Positions 1-11,194 of a DNA stretch of 64,000 bases are shown here, in pieces; position 1 is the first letter of the stretch, and each line of letters opens with the position of its first letter. Origin of the DNA: Bufo bufo (Eukaryota; Chordata; Amphibia; Anura; Bufonidae); NCBI RefSeq assembly GCF_905171765.1, contig NC_053389.1:402862645-402926644 (forward strand), written 5' to 3'. Position numbers and translations under genes: made by a program. The notes beneath the pieces are model-generated. The model did not search any database. It saw only the letters and a list, made by a program, of their open reading frames with translations, and was not told the origin of the DNA.

Positions 1-885
1 AGTGGAATCCCCAGCCGCCTCCACTGCACCAGGAGGTGGCAGCGACTTGGTAGGCCTGAGGTTAATGGGCGGTGCTGGGGTCTCTGGACGTGGCGGAGGG
101 AAGGACACGGACTGGGCCTTGGCCTCAGGGAGCTGGGTTGCTCCTACCTGCTGTCGCGGCCGGGCGGCCGGTTCCGGTGCCTCCTGGTCCCGATCCTGCA
201 GCTCCTTCTTCATCTGCGCCGCAGACTGGATGCTGGTGACGTCAGCGACAGCCCATGAGGTGGATGACTCGACGTCCACTTCCATCTGGGCAGGTGCGTC
301 GCCATCTGCGGGGGTTCCCGAGAGAGCGGAGGGATCCACAGCCTCCTGGTATTCGATCACCAGGTCCGTAGCATTGATAGGAGGAACCGGGACTTCATCC
401 GTCATCCTCTCTGGCATCTCCGGTGGGTCGTCCAGGGTAGATGCTGCGGGGTTCTTGGGCGAGGAAGTACCCACATCTTCTGGTCTGGCGCCAAGGGCTG
501 AGGGTCCGCGTCTCTGGGTTAGTTGGGAGACCCGGATCTCCATCGGTTGTTTGGGGTAGACGTCCTCCCCAGCGATGGACATGGCATTCCATTTGGGACG
601 TGGATAGGCCATCTTCGCTGTGCTCCGGCACACGCTGATTGCTAATACTAAAGGAGGGGCGCAGAGGGTGGAGCTTTTATCATCTCTGGCCAGGGCAGTG
701 ACAAGTCCATAGAGGGCGTTCTCTATCTTTCCCGCTCCTGAAGGGGCGTATTCGACATCCTCGTGCCTTTCTTGAGGGGGTGTAGCTATATTTTCCAGCT
801 TCTGGGGGGCATAGACAGCATTTCCGCGCTCCTGGGAGGACGTTTCTTGATTTCTTTGTCTTTTGGCATGAAGATGCAGCGCCAT
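1..885 (-). CDS. Gag-like ORF of a retroelement, 5' part, runs off the window
   Basis: An uninterrupted minus-strand frame of 295 codons starts at ATG 885-883 (MALHLHAKRQRNQ) and has no stop before the window edge. The protein is hydrophilic and rich in Pro, Glu and Gln. It carries degenerate repeats near residues 20-65 (NAVYAPQKLEN, DVEYAPSGAGKIEN) and a long low-complexity Pro/Glu/Ala region further on. I see no zinc knuckle, protease or RT in the visible part. A second in-frame Met lies at 611 (MAYPRPKWNAM). An LTR-like block sits directly upstream at 1073-2185, so a Gag-type structural protein of a Ty3/Gypsy-like or related retroelement is the likely reading; this is inference from position and composition. 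The plus-strand frame at 2-559 is its shadow. High GC and CpG compared with the flanks suggest a relatively young copy. Confidence 0.55.
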   Translation of the reverse strand, partial: MALHLHAKRQRNQETSSQERGNAVYAPQKLENIATPPQERHEDVEYAPSGAGKIENALYGLVTALARDDKSSTLCAPPLVLAISVCRSTAKMAYPRPKWNAMSIAGEDVYPKQPMEIRVSQLTQRRGPSALGARPEDVGTSSPKNPAASTLDDPPEMPERMTDEVPVPPINATDLVIEYQEAVDPSALSGTPADGDAPAQMEVDVESSTSWAVADVTSIQSAAQMKKELQDRDQEAPEPAARPRQQVGATQLPEAKAQSVSFPPPRPETPAPPINLRPTKSLPPPGAVEAAGDST

Positions 886-1072
886 CTTGAAACGAATATG
901 GCGAATCTCTACAATACCAAATTAACTCTTCAAGTGCTGCAGCGCACGTGCAGCGCTTTCTTGGCACAGCAACACAAGTAAGAAAGTCACTTTTTAACGA
1001 TTTTTGTACAATCTTCAGCCTTGCTAATATTATGAAACATGTGTTTTTTAAGTCCGTTTTTAGATGCGGTTC

Positions 1073-2185
1073 TGTTAGGGATGGACACACAATACAATCC
1101 GATCCTGTTCGTGACGCCACTTGATGCAATGAGCAGGACACTGGGTCAGTTGGGGCTGCTATGCAGTGGGTCAGATTTATAGGTGAATAAGTTCGTGACG
1201 CCAGTTGCAGCTTGCGCAGGTACTATAGAAGGGCCCTTTAAGATGGTATGAGCACACGTACTAGGTAAGGAATGCAGAGGGGGATATTGTCTCTGTATTG
1301 TGTCAACGGTGTCTCCTACCTGTAGTACGGCTGGACTCCTGTATCCTGGCTCACATACAGCAAAATTGAGTGCTGTAAATAGGAGTAACTGAGGAATGAT
1401 GGAATTCCACACAGAAAAGAGGGTCCAACTTGTCTTTACTTGATGTTATTATATATGCAGCTTTAGATCCATACAATGTTACAGCAATAGTCTAGGATCC
1501 CAGCAGGTTTTGGCAATATGTGGCAGGAATTATATATATGTATTCTGCATCTAGTACATACGCCTTTAAGAATTTGGAAGGTCTTCTGCTCTGTCTTGGG
1601 TCTGCTTAGTATGGGCCTGACTAGCTATGGAGGTACTTACCTTCTCTTTGTATTTTGGAATCTGTTACTTACAGGACTGCTCGCAGGGAATGGTGGTGGC
1701 TTCCTGGAGATCTGATAGTTCTGAAGCTTGCTGCTTTCTTAGTCATCCAGCTGAGGTAAGGGACTCAGGCTGGGAAAGTTGATCTTGGGCCTCAGCAGAG
1801 GCTTGGATCCCTGGTTGGGGTTCCTGTTTCTGGGAGCTCCTATTCACACAGCCTACCCCAACAGGGGGTGGCTGGTACACTGCCTAGAACTTTCTATCCT
1901 CCCTCTGAAGTAGGGTGTGGGAACATTCCACTCCTCCTCAGATAGGGGGAAGCTAGCCTGGAATGGTATATTCCAGTCTAGATATACTAACTGGCTTGGT
2001 TCTGCTACATACTGCTGCCACCTGCTGGTGTACATAGATATTACAGCATAAATATAATGCAACAGACCTGAAAAATGCACTTTATGGGAAAAATGATGCA
2101 AACTTATACCAGATGACATTATGCATATACCTAACATTATGAAGCAGGGGAACAGAAGTTTAGTGACATACTTCAGGATGTTACA
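1073..2185 (-). repeat. LTR-like block upstream of the gag-like ORF
   Basis: Read on either strand the block begins TG and ends CA, with short inverted ends (TGTTA / TAACA). It lies between the gag-like leader (886-1072) and a broken hAT start exon. Strong splice-donor-like sites (AAGGTAAGTA on the minus strand near 1630) lie inside. I could not find a convincing primer-binding site at 1072, and only the right flank could carry a target duplication, so the LTR call rests on end structure and position. Alternative: a different repeat with chance TG/CA ends. Confidence 0.45.
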
Positions 2186-2279
2186 CTGGCACAGATCGAC
2201 CACGTCCTCTCCCTGCAACAGGAGTTCCACCAGCAGCATCACGACCGGGGCCACGTCCCTTATTTGACGCTCTCCTCAT
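2186..2279 (-). pseudogene. hAT transposase N-terminus, truncated
   Basis: ATG at 2279-2277 opens a frame MRRASNKGRGPGRDAAG that continues with GRGRGRS and then runs into the LTR-like block at 2185. It closely resembles the start of the hAT transposase at 27747 (MRKTSSKGRGRGRGHGPGG) in both residues and spacing. Only about 30 codons remain. The tandem array to its right would be the leader of the same hAT. The retroelement at 1-2185 probably landed in this exon. Confidence 0.6.
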
Positions 2280-2404
2280 TCTTTGCGTTCACCCACCAAA
2301 CTAACAGATGGTTTATGTCTGGCGACAATGTAACTGCCAATAGTCAACAAATAAGTTCACTGAGAGTAAGGCAGTGCCGGTGTCATAAAGAGGAAAAATT
2401 TCTT

Positions 2405-3612
2405 GATGTCACACAATAGTGTGACAGGCGAATTTTATACAATTACTTCACGGTCCCAAAAATTTTTAATTTGTCAACCAACAATGTATTTGCAATATTG
2501 ACTGGTTGTATTTGACTGTAACAAATGCAGCAAAGGCCACAAATGTAGGGTCTTGCCCAAAATGGGTGTTTTTTTAAAACCAGAATATAACAGCAGTATC
2601 TAACGCTGTGACAAATGCAGCAAATGCCCCAGATGTAGGGTCTTTCAAAAAAATTGTGTTTTTTAAACCCAGAATATAATAGCAGTATTTAAAGCTTGTA
2701 TGTGACTGTCACAAATGCAACAAAGGCCGCAAATGTATTATCTTGCCCAAAGTGGGTATTTTTTTTAATACCAGAATATAACAGCAGTATGTACCGCTTG
2801 TACTGGACTGTCAGAAATGCAGCAAAGGCAGCAAATGTATTATCTTGCCCAAAATGGGTGTTTTTTTAAAACCAGAATATAACAGCAGTATCTAACGCTA
2901 GTATTGGACTGCGAGAAATGCAGCAAAGACCACAAATTTATTATCTTGCCCAAAATGGGTGTTTTTTTTAAACCCAGAATATAACCGCAGTATCGTAACA
3001 CTTGTATTGGACTGCCAGAAATGCAGCAAAGGTCGCAATTTATTATCTTGACCAAAATGGGTGTTTTTTTTTTAAACCCAGAATATACTTGCAGTATTTA
3101 GAGCTTGTATTTCACTGTAACAAATGCAGCAAAGGCCCCAGATGTAGGGTATTGCAAAAATTTGTGTTTTTTTTAAACCCAGAATATAATAGCAGTATCT
3201 AACACTTGTATTGGACTGCCAGAAATGCAGCAAAGGCCGCAAATGTATTATCTTGCCCAAAATGGGTGTTTTTTTAAACCCAGTATATAATTGCAGTATT
3301 TAAAGCTTGTTTTTCACTGTGACAAATGTAGCAAAGGCCCCAGATGTAAGGTATTGCAAAAAAAAATTAATTAAACCCAGAATATAACTGCGGCATTTAA
3401 AGTTTGTATTTGACTGTCACAAATTGAGCAAAGGACCCAAAATGTATTATCTTGCAAAAAATGGGTATTTTTTTAAAAACAGTATATAATTGAAGTATTT
3501 AAAGCTTGTATTTCACTGTGACAAATGCAGCAAAGGCCACAGGTAGGGTCTTGCAAAAATCGGGTGTTTTTTAAACACTGAATATAACAGCAGTATCTAA
3601 CACTTGTATTGA
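2405..3612. repeat. Minisatellite, about 102-bp unit, about 11 copies
   Basis: The motif CAGCAAAGG recurs near 2531, 2719, 2821, 2922, 3024, 3127, 3228, 3331, 3428 and 3528. Each unit also carries AGAATATAA(C/T)AGCAGTAT and a T-run after AAAATGGGTG. Units differ by several per cent and by small indels. Since hAT copies elsewhere in the window have similar arrays between terminus and start codon, this is read as the 5' non-coding part of the hAT whose N-terminus is at 2186-2279. Short frames across it are artefacts of the repeat. Confidence 0.8.
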
Positions 3613-4440
3613 AGTAATAAAATATTGAGGCACTCAGGTTGAAAGATTTGCAATTCAAGTGTGGTTTATTTCATAATCTCTGCATCATCCATTTGCCCGT
3701 GGTATATATAAATCAACAACAAAATATTTCTGACCAGACGTTTCGGTCACGGTGGACCTTCATCAGTGGTCATGTTATCTGGAATAATATTAAATACATG
3801 TTCAAATGGGTTGTCGTTCGGATGGCAGAGCATGAAGTCAAATATCATAATCATAACAAAAAAATATTTATAATAAATAATGTACAAGCAAGATTTGATA
3901 TAATTATAGCAGCCAAGCAAAAAATGATGCCCAGCGGTAACTGAATACATACAAATACATTTAAGTGCCAATGAGTATAAATACAACGGGTCCATGACAT
4001 ATGGTTTACAAAATTGATAGTGGCGCAACAACATGCTGGTAAGGGGAATACGATTGATTAGATCTTGATATTATATACCAATATAATGATAATAGGAATA
4101 TAAGCGTACCGTGGGGCAAAAACGTACAGTGGACATAATGCACATGATTATATATGGTTATGGCGGGGTTCAATTTTGAAACATGATTATACATAGCAGT
4201 CAACCCATCTGTGTTGAATACTGCAGAGTACTACTTATATATGCCAGATCAAGAACCGCTTATAGCATTTATCTATATGTGCGGACATATTATGTATGTC
4301 CATCTTGTTTCAGTTTTATATGAAGTCATAAATACGACTAGCTTGTATCTTGTGCATATATATAAAGGCTCAGGGGTCCGGTATAGAGGAAACACTGCAT
4401 AGTCATAACATTAGTATCACAATATAGCATTGCATCAACA
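3613..4440 (-). mobile_element. Penelope-like element pseudo-LTR remnant
   Basis: AT-rich sequence without a coding frame. It contains a canonical hammerhead ribozyme on the minus strand (3731-3772), a feature known from the pseudo-LTRs of Penelope-like elements. No RT or GIY-YIG coding is visible next to it, so this would be a solitary or truncated pseudo-LTR. Both boundaries are approximate: the left one is where the minisatellite stops. Confidence 0.5.
3731..3772 (-). ncRNA. Hammerhead ribozyme, type I topology
   Basis: On the minus strand: helix I strand TGACCA (3772-3767), core CTGATGA (3766-3760), helix II GGTC with a CACCGT loop and GACC (3758-3745), core GAAA (3744-3741), then CGTC and the second helix I strand TGGTCA (3736-3731). 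All invariant core bases are present, and helix I pairs over six base pairs. The predicted cleavage site follows GTC at 3737. Helix III is only the self-complementary ACGT, so it could form only between two copies (a dimeric ribozyme), as described for PLE and newt satellite hammerheads. Confidence 0.85.
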
Positions 4441-4639
4441 TTTAGTAAACCCCAAGCATTATTCCTATACTGGAGATCTTGTATACAAATGGAGGCATAG
4501 AGGGGTGAAGGTATGCAATATGTTTCCATGGTCGGTCAAAGAGGTATAATGATGAAGCTTCACAGCCTGTCTGTGGAAAAAACACATGCTGTTTCCAATC
4601 CATTTTGGTGGTGTTTCTGTCACTTTCTGACCTTTTCCA

Positions 4640-4804
4640 ATGGACCAGGCACCCTCCCCTATTCAGAGCAGGGGGTGCCTGGTTGTCTCCCATTGACTTC
4701 CATTATACTCGGGTGCTCTGTCGAGCACACAAATATAGCAATCTGTTCAGGCCGAACACCCGAACACCCGAACACCTGAATACTTTGGTGCTCAATCATC
4801 ACTA
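4640..4804. mobile_element. Non-autonomous hAT-like remnant, one end
   Basis: The segment holds repeated CGAACAC units and ends TTGAGCACCAAAG on the reverse strand, with TAGTGATGATTGAGC as the outermost bases. This matches the hAT-type termini seen elsewhere in the window. The left end and any target duplication are not visible. Confidence 0.4.
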
Positions 4805-5372
4805 GTTATATAAGGGGTTGCAGAAATTTGTAGAAGGAGATTTGTAGTAGGAGGTAGAAGTGATAGTGGGGATTTGCTGAGGTGGGCCTGGATTTGGAGA
4901 GTTATCACCAGCAATAAGGAAAAGCAGATGTAACACAACAGATGTAGCAGAGGTTGTGTCACTGTCAGCAGCGGCCAATCAATTTCAAGCAATTTAGCGC
5001 AGGTTGCACTAATAATATATATTGCAGCTAAATAAAACAGTAGTCCTTTAAAGGACTTTTGGGTCTCTAACACGTTTTCAACACTAAACCCTGCATAAAA
5101 AAATAAAAAATAAAAATATTCCTGTCCGTACACTATCTGTCCCTTCTGCTGCAGCTTGCCCTGACTAAGACTGAGCCGAACCACTATATAGCACCCAATG
5201 ACGCGTTCCGGCCAGCCAATCACTGTAATGCCAGTAACCATCATGGCTACGGCATTACAGTGAGTGCCAGTACTGTCCTGCATGTTTATTGGCTACGTAG
5301 CAGCCAATAAACCTGCAGGGAGGAGAGCTCGAGTCAAATTGGTGTTCGGCCAAGCATGCTCGCCCAACACTA
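4805..5372. mobile_element. Second hAT-like remnant with internal hairpins
   Basis: It ends at 5372 with a terminus that reads TAGTGTTGGGCGAGCATGC on the reverse strand, typical of hAT ends here. Inside, an inverted repeat (CACTGTAATGCC / GGCATTACAGTG, about 5222-5262) and a second hairpin (TTTATTGGCT / AGCCAATAAA, about 5285-5312) can be seen. The left end is unresolved and no transposase is present. Confidence 0.4.
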
Positions 5373-7577
5373 TTGGTCATGCATACACATCTCTCTTTAT
5401 TCACTTCTGTGGGGCTTCAAAAATAACTGAGTGTGCTGGCTCAGCTAGTTTCAGAAGTCCCATGGAAGTCAATGGAGAGAGCATTGTATATGTGTGGCCA
5501 ATTCTCCATTCCCTGTGGCCCGAGATGGGGTCCTGTTATCGAAATAGGTGCTGCTGGTTCCAGAGGTGGAAACTGCTCCTATTGGACATGTATGACATTT
5601 ATGCCCAGATCGGACAATCCCATTGCAGAACCATGGTCACACTCTCTGTGACTAAAGAACCTATCTGCTACTGAACTATTGTAAATTTTTTAGGCAGAAA
5701 TGGTTTCCTGTAGATTACTGAGATTCCTTTGTGAAAACAAACAATTCTGCCTTCATGATCTACTGTATGTGTCTATTAATACACAATATACATGCTTTCA
5801 CTGTGGCATGTCACTTTGAATAAGAGAAGAAAATGAATCAGATCCTTCTGTATTGTATCCTATGCTTCCCCTATCCTTTAGAGACACCCGTTTCTGCTTC
5901 TCGGCTAATAGGCTTTTGATGAGGCAATTTCAGATATGCTCTGAGATTTATTATAAATTTTAATTTGCTCTGTTTATATAATGAAACTTATTGCGACTAA
6001 TCTTCATTTTTGAGCTAGTAATAAAATTAAAAAAAAGAAAATAGCATTGTTTAATTAAAATTAATGACTTCCTTCATGCAAGGAAAATAATTCTAACAAT
6101 CAAAGAATAGAGCATCCAAGCACATTTAAAATTCACAAGAATGTTAAAAGTGATGAATTCTCAATTATCTCTATTCTCCATTTTACATGCAATTTTCCTA
6201 GCCCTCTGTCACCTTATTGGCACATGCTTTGCAGTCACGAGTTGCCGATATGTTTATATGACAATGGGGAACCTAACAAAGGCCCTCAGATATGACATAC
6301 TGTTTGTAAAACTCCTGCTCAGAACGATCAACTGATCACAGCCATATTGACCCAAACTATAAAATGATAAATGTTATTTATTAAGTCTGGTTAGACAAAA
6401 GCTATGAACAAAAAATTTTTTATGAAGGAGAAGTCATTCTATCTTTTAGTCAAGAACATTGTAGCTTTATAAATTTTTGCTGTCAGGCTACTGTACCTAT
6501 GCATTTTTTTCCCCGTTTTGATTTTCGAGTGGAAAAAACACAACATAATACAATACCAGCAAAGTGTATGATATTAGACAAATCTCATGTACACTTTGCT
6601 TTTTTTATGTAGAAAAATTTACCTGCCATGGGGAATTTGAAATCTGCAGCATGTCAATTGTTTGTGCGATATATTTTTTTACTGGATTTGACCCTTTTCA
6701 ATGCAAGGGTAAGATCTATAAAACTGCACCAAAAACTGCAAGTAAAATATGCAGCTTTTGGTGTAGATTTGGTGTGGAAACACACAAGAATCCACATGAA
6801 AAACCACATAGATTTGTGGTTTAGAAATCTGCACTTCTGTGCAGGTACCCTCAGGAAAAAAATAATATTAGCCCATTGCGCTTTAAAAATCAACTAATTA
6901 CATTTGTAATTGTTCTTTAATATTTAATGTATATAGTAGAATGCAGCTACTGCGTAATAGAATAAATACAAAATTAAAATATCTTCAAATAAATATACTC
7001 AGAGATATGTGTAAATTGATTACTGGCTTAGATGATTACAATTTTCCTTTTCTCCATCTGCCATACATTTATGGTGCTGACCAGAAAGCACCACATATGT
7101 ACGGCATGTGCTCAGGAGCTTTGTCTGCGCTATCTGAAGCAGGTGACAGCTGTAAAATGTAGCTAACACTCCGCTCCTCTGATCAGAAATAGCTTAATTC
7201 TGATCAATTTTATTCCTTAGATTACATGGTTGATTGCCATTGCAAAATATAACTGATCAGACAAAGAGAGGGGTCTCTGTATGTCATCTTATTCGTTGTC
7301 CCAGAAAACACAAGCCTTTATAAGGATGTGTGGAGAGAAAACTTAAAAAGGTATGGCTCTCAGACCGCAGTGATGAAAAAATGAAAAAAAGATGATGTCA
7401 TTAAGATGCAGAACAAATTCTATAAACCAGGGATTCTCAAAAATGTTCTACTAGCTAGTCAAACAACTAAAAATGGATACTAGAAAACACTAAAGCTCTA
7501 AATTTCCTGCTTCTTTTCCCATGATAAAACTGGCTGCCTGCAGCCACCACTAGGGGAGCTCAGTGCTTAGGAATTTA
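5373..7577. other. No gene recognised; AT-rich with old repeat fragments
   Basis: No frame longer than about 136 codons and none with a recognisable domain. Around 6660-6860 there is a diffuse MITE-like stretch ending GTGCAGGTACCCTCAG, but no partner end. Around 5440-5640 a moderately GC-rich block looks like a dispersed repeat fragment. Confidence 0.5.
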
Positions 7578-8041
7578 GGCTACTTTCACACTAGCGTTCG
7601 GGTGTCCGCTTGTGAGCTCCGTTTGAAGGGGCTCACAAGCGGCCCCGAACGCATCCGTCCAGCCCTAATGCATTCTGAGTGGACGCGGATCCGCTGAGAA
7701 TGCATCAGTCTGGCAGCGTTCAGCCTCCGCTCCGCTCAGCAAGCGGACACCTTGCGGAGGCAAACGGATCCGTACAGACTTACAATGTAAGTCAATGGGG
7801 ACGGATCCGCTTGAAGATGACACCATATGGCTCAATCTTCAAACGGATCCGTCCCCCATTGACTTTCAATGTAAAGTCTGGACGGATCCGCTCAGGCTAC
7901 TTTCACACTTAGATTTTTTTTTTTTTAACTATAATGCAGACGTATCCGTTCTGAACGGATCCAAACGTCTGCATTATAGGAGCGGATCCGTCTGATGAAA
8001 CATCAGACGGATCCGCTCCGAACGCTAGTGTGAAAGTAGCC
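7578..8041. mobile_element. PIF/Harbinger-type MITE with TTA duplication
   Basis: Inverted ends GGCTACTTTCACACTAGCG and their reverse complement bound 464 bp and are flanked by TTA at 7575-7577 and 8042-8044. A 3-bp TTA target duplication is the hallmark of PIF/Harbinger. The interior is CpG-rich and carries about seven copies of the palindrome CGGATCCG, plus inner inverted repeats (near 7920-7980 and 7990-8015). No coding frame. Confidence 0.8.
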
Positions 8042-9470
8042 TTATACAGCTAAAATTGAAATCAATGGATGCTGTAAAAATCAGCACATTAATGGTGTAT
8101 GTTGGAAAATGCAGTGAATTTATGTCAGAAACAAAGAAGGAGCTCAGCGCCAGGCCCTCTCTCATCTTGGGCCCCAGAGCAGTTGCAGCATCTGCCTTCA
8201 TTGTAAGTACACCACAGACTTCACCACTTTTGGCAGTATTTTCTCCCTTCCCACTGGCAGGAGCATTCTACTCTGAGGGCAGCATGATATAGAGCAGGAG
8301 GAGCTGATAAATACATATGCTTTTCTGGAAAATAATTAAGTATAACTAAAATATATTGATTGAAATACCTGTTTATTATAGGCTATGGGGCTGTTAACAC
8401 AGTGGGTATTACCACGTAATTTTGGCAAGGACAGCCACACCAACATTTTGCCGAAATCCCACTGACAGCCATGTGGTTTCTGCCTCCCATTCATTTCAAG
8501 GGGAGGCAGTGCTGAGGGTCGCGGAGCGGCTGCAAAAAGCAGTGGCCGCACCGAGAACAGACATGTCCTCTGAAGTGAATAGGAGACAGGAACCATGCAG
8601 CCGCCAGCAAAATTTCAACCAAAATTCCACAGGAAAAACCCTTAGGAATTTGATGAACCTTCCTACAGTATTTAGCCATCTCAGTATTCACACTTTGACA
8701 GAGAAGATTGCCAATGATAAATTATTTTGTTCACTGGTCCAATATGCCCCCATGAACAAAGATTTCTATCAATAAATTGCAAGTTATACCAAATCAATCT
8801 TCCAGCTCTATAAGATACTGCCCACTGAATGGACAATAAGTGCAGTGCAACTGGTACCATTTATTGAACATACTGTACTATGCGGCAGTCACATGAAAAA
8901 ACATTTGCCCATCTATTCTTACATATTTCTTACACTTGCTTCAGACAAAGACAACTTGAAAAATGTTTTCATGAGAAAAAAGGTAATTTCCCAAGTAAAC
9001 TCAATGAGGGGCATTTACTAAAGTGTTTACACCACTAGTGTTGCATAAAAATAAGTTTCAAATTATGATACGTGCCATATTTGTGCCAAAATTTTTGACT
9101 TTTTGAGGTTATTGTTCACTTTAGATTTCAGAGGATAGTATGGTATCCCACTTTAGAGACAGATTTTACTGCTATTCCTTCATTGCTTATTATTTACAAC
9201 ATCAATACTCTCCAAGACAACAGTATCATGTCCTTTGTCTTGTCCCTAAAAAGAGCTAATTGCTCCTCAGTCTCATTCCACATGCACCAATGCGTCTGTC
9301 TAATGCCATGCATATCACCAAATGCACCTCTCTCTGGAAAGCATGGCACCATGCCCTCCTCTCTCCATCTCTATAATTTCTCCTTTCAATGAGAGCGATG
9401 GAGGCAATGTGGGTATATACCTTTGTCTGGGACATTAGCCGTCTGACACGTTTCATCAGGGACAGCCTAA
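8042..9470. other. No gene recognised
   Basis: Mixed-composition sequence without a convincing coding frame. The stretch 8380-8680 resembles a non-autonomous repeat in composition but has no matching ends. A sequence resembling a hammerhead without helix II lies at about 9436-9462. Confidence 0.4.
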
Positions 9471-9817
9471 GGCCTCTTGAACAGGACCGTATGGCTTTTT
9501 CAGTATTTTGTGGTCCACAAAAAATGGATCCGCACAAAATACGGATGACGTCCGTGTGCATTCTGTTTTTTGCGGAACGGTACAGCTGGCCCCTGATAGA
9601 ACAATACTATCCTTGTCCATTATGCGGACAATAATAAGACATGTTCTATCTTTGAACGGGATGGAAAAATGGAAATACGGAAACAGAAGGCATACGGAGT
9701 ACCTTCTGGTTTTTTTTTGCGGATCTATTGAAATGAATGGTCCTGTATACGGTCCATATACGGAACGCAAAAAAAAAGGAACGGAAACGGAAAAAAAAAG
9801 TTCATGTGCAAGAGGCC
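9471..9817. mobile_element. MITE with GGCCTCTTG ends
   Basis: The segment starts GGCCTCTTGAACAGGA and ends GTGCAAGAGGCC, giving imperfect inverted ends over a 347-bp non-coding, hairpin-prone interior. Flanks are TAA on the left and AAA on the right, so a target duplication is not clear. Superfamily uncertain; PIF/Harbinger or hAT. Confidence 0.6.
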
Positions 9818-10485
9818 AAAGTGTGTAACAGACCAGGGCAACAGTGTTTTTATACAACAAAACTATATAGAGAGGTAGTCTGCAAGGAAACTATCTATTC
9901 ATTGAAAACAGATGCAAATTTTAGTAACTGTGTACGTACATACAGTGCTGCCCATAATTATTAATACCCCTGGCAAATTTTGACTTAAAGTTGTAAGGGA
10001 GTCTGGTTCCCTTGCGGCCAGATACGGTGGGGCGTCCGCATGGGCGCCGGAGGGCAGGGCCGCGGGGATCTCTGAGGCAGAATTGCTGGGCTGAGGGCAA
10101 TACATTGCGGCCGGTCCTGCCTCCGGTGTCTCCTGCGGGTTCCGTTCCGGCGTCCATGCTGGCACAATCCCGTGCCCATGCCAAGTCTGTTGGGCGTCCG
10201 CGTGCATGCCCGAGGGGTGATTCGCAAAGGAATGCGCAGCCGAGTGTGCGTGCATCTTATGCGCTATGTCGGCCACTGGCAGGTAAAGCATCTGTGCACA
10301 AATTCAAAGTTGATTAGGGATTTGCTGCACAGGTGCTAATGAGTAGGATCATCGCATGACCTATGAGGTTCTGACAAGCAGCACTCTGTGATTGGCCAGC
10401 AGGTGTTTAAATGGTGATCTCCCTGGCTGATCAGTGCTCACTGTTGTCTCTACAACCTGGGATTATGCTGGTTCAGATTCACTAA

Positions 10486-10814
10486 GGCTGGGTTCACACT
10501 TGAGCATTTTACAGCGCGTTCAAACGCGCTGTAAAACGCTCAACACATGAAAACCAATGCTTCCCTATGGCCCTGGTTCTCACTTGAGCGTTTTACAGCA
10601 CGTTAGAACGCGCTGAAAAACGCCCTACGCTCAAACAAGTTCGTGAGCTTCTTTGGGGCGTTTTGACGCGCGTTTGTGGCCATAGGACACTGCAGTCAAT
10701 CACACAAACGCGCGTCAAACGCGCGTTTACTATTGCAAAAAACGCGCATAAAAACGCGCGACAAAAACGCACGTTAAACGCGCATATCAAATACGCTCAG
10801 GTCTGAACCCAGCC
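10486..10814. mobile_element. Harbinger MITE, derivative of the adjacent autonomous element
   Basis: Begins GGCTGGGTTCACACTTGAGC and ends GCTCAGGTCTGAACCCAGCC, 329 bp, flanked by TAA at 10483-10485 and 10815-10817. Its first roughly 180 bp are almost identical to 10818-11000, and its end matches 15290-15406, so it is an internal deletion derivative of the neighbour. It is filled with CGCG-containing inverted repeats and carries no gene. Confidence 0.9.
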
Positions 10815-11194
10815 TAAGGCTGGGTTCACACTTGAGCATTTTACAGCGCGTTCAAACGCGCTGTAAAACGCTCAACACATGAAAACCAATGCTTCCCTAT
10901 GGCCCTGGTTCTCACTTGAGCGTTTTACAGCACGTTAGAACGCGCTGAAAAACGCCCTACGCTCAAACAAGTTCTTGAGCTTCTTTGGGGCGTTTTGTCG
11001 CGCGTTTGTCGCGCGTTTGCGGCCATAGGATAGCATAGGAACGCGCATATATGCTATTTTGAGCGTTTGTGACCATCAAAACGCGCGTACGAACGCGCGT
11101 TTGGCACATAGCAACAGGCCATAAAAGGACACACCCCTAGTGAGAGGCTAATGTGCAGCCTGAGCAAGATGGAGGAAGCAGGCTGTGATAGTGA

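Noticed and set aside
2..559. Plus-strand frame of 185 codons at the window start
   Set aside because: It is antisense to a longer, better-structured minus-strand frame (885 to 1) and shows no domain.
2405..3612. Possible CRISPR array
   Set aside because: Tandem units without unique spacers, in animal repeat context; a minisatellite.
9430..9465. Hammerhead-like CTGATGAAACGTGTC on the minus strand
   Set aside because: Helix II and the separate GAAA are missing and helix I does not pair; at best a relic.
9985..10317. GC-rich frames on both strands
   Set aside because: They lie in the left part of a solo LTR with defined ends; no protein similarity seen and composition explains the openness.
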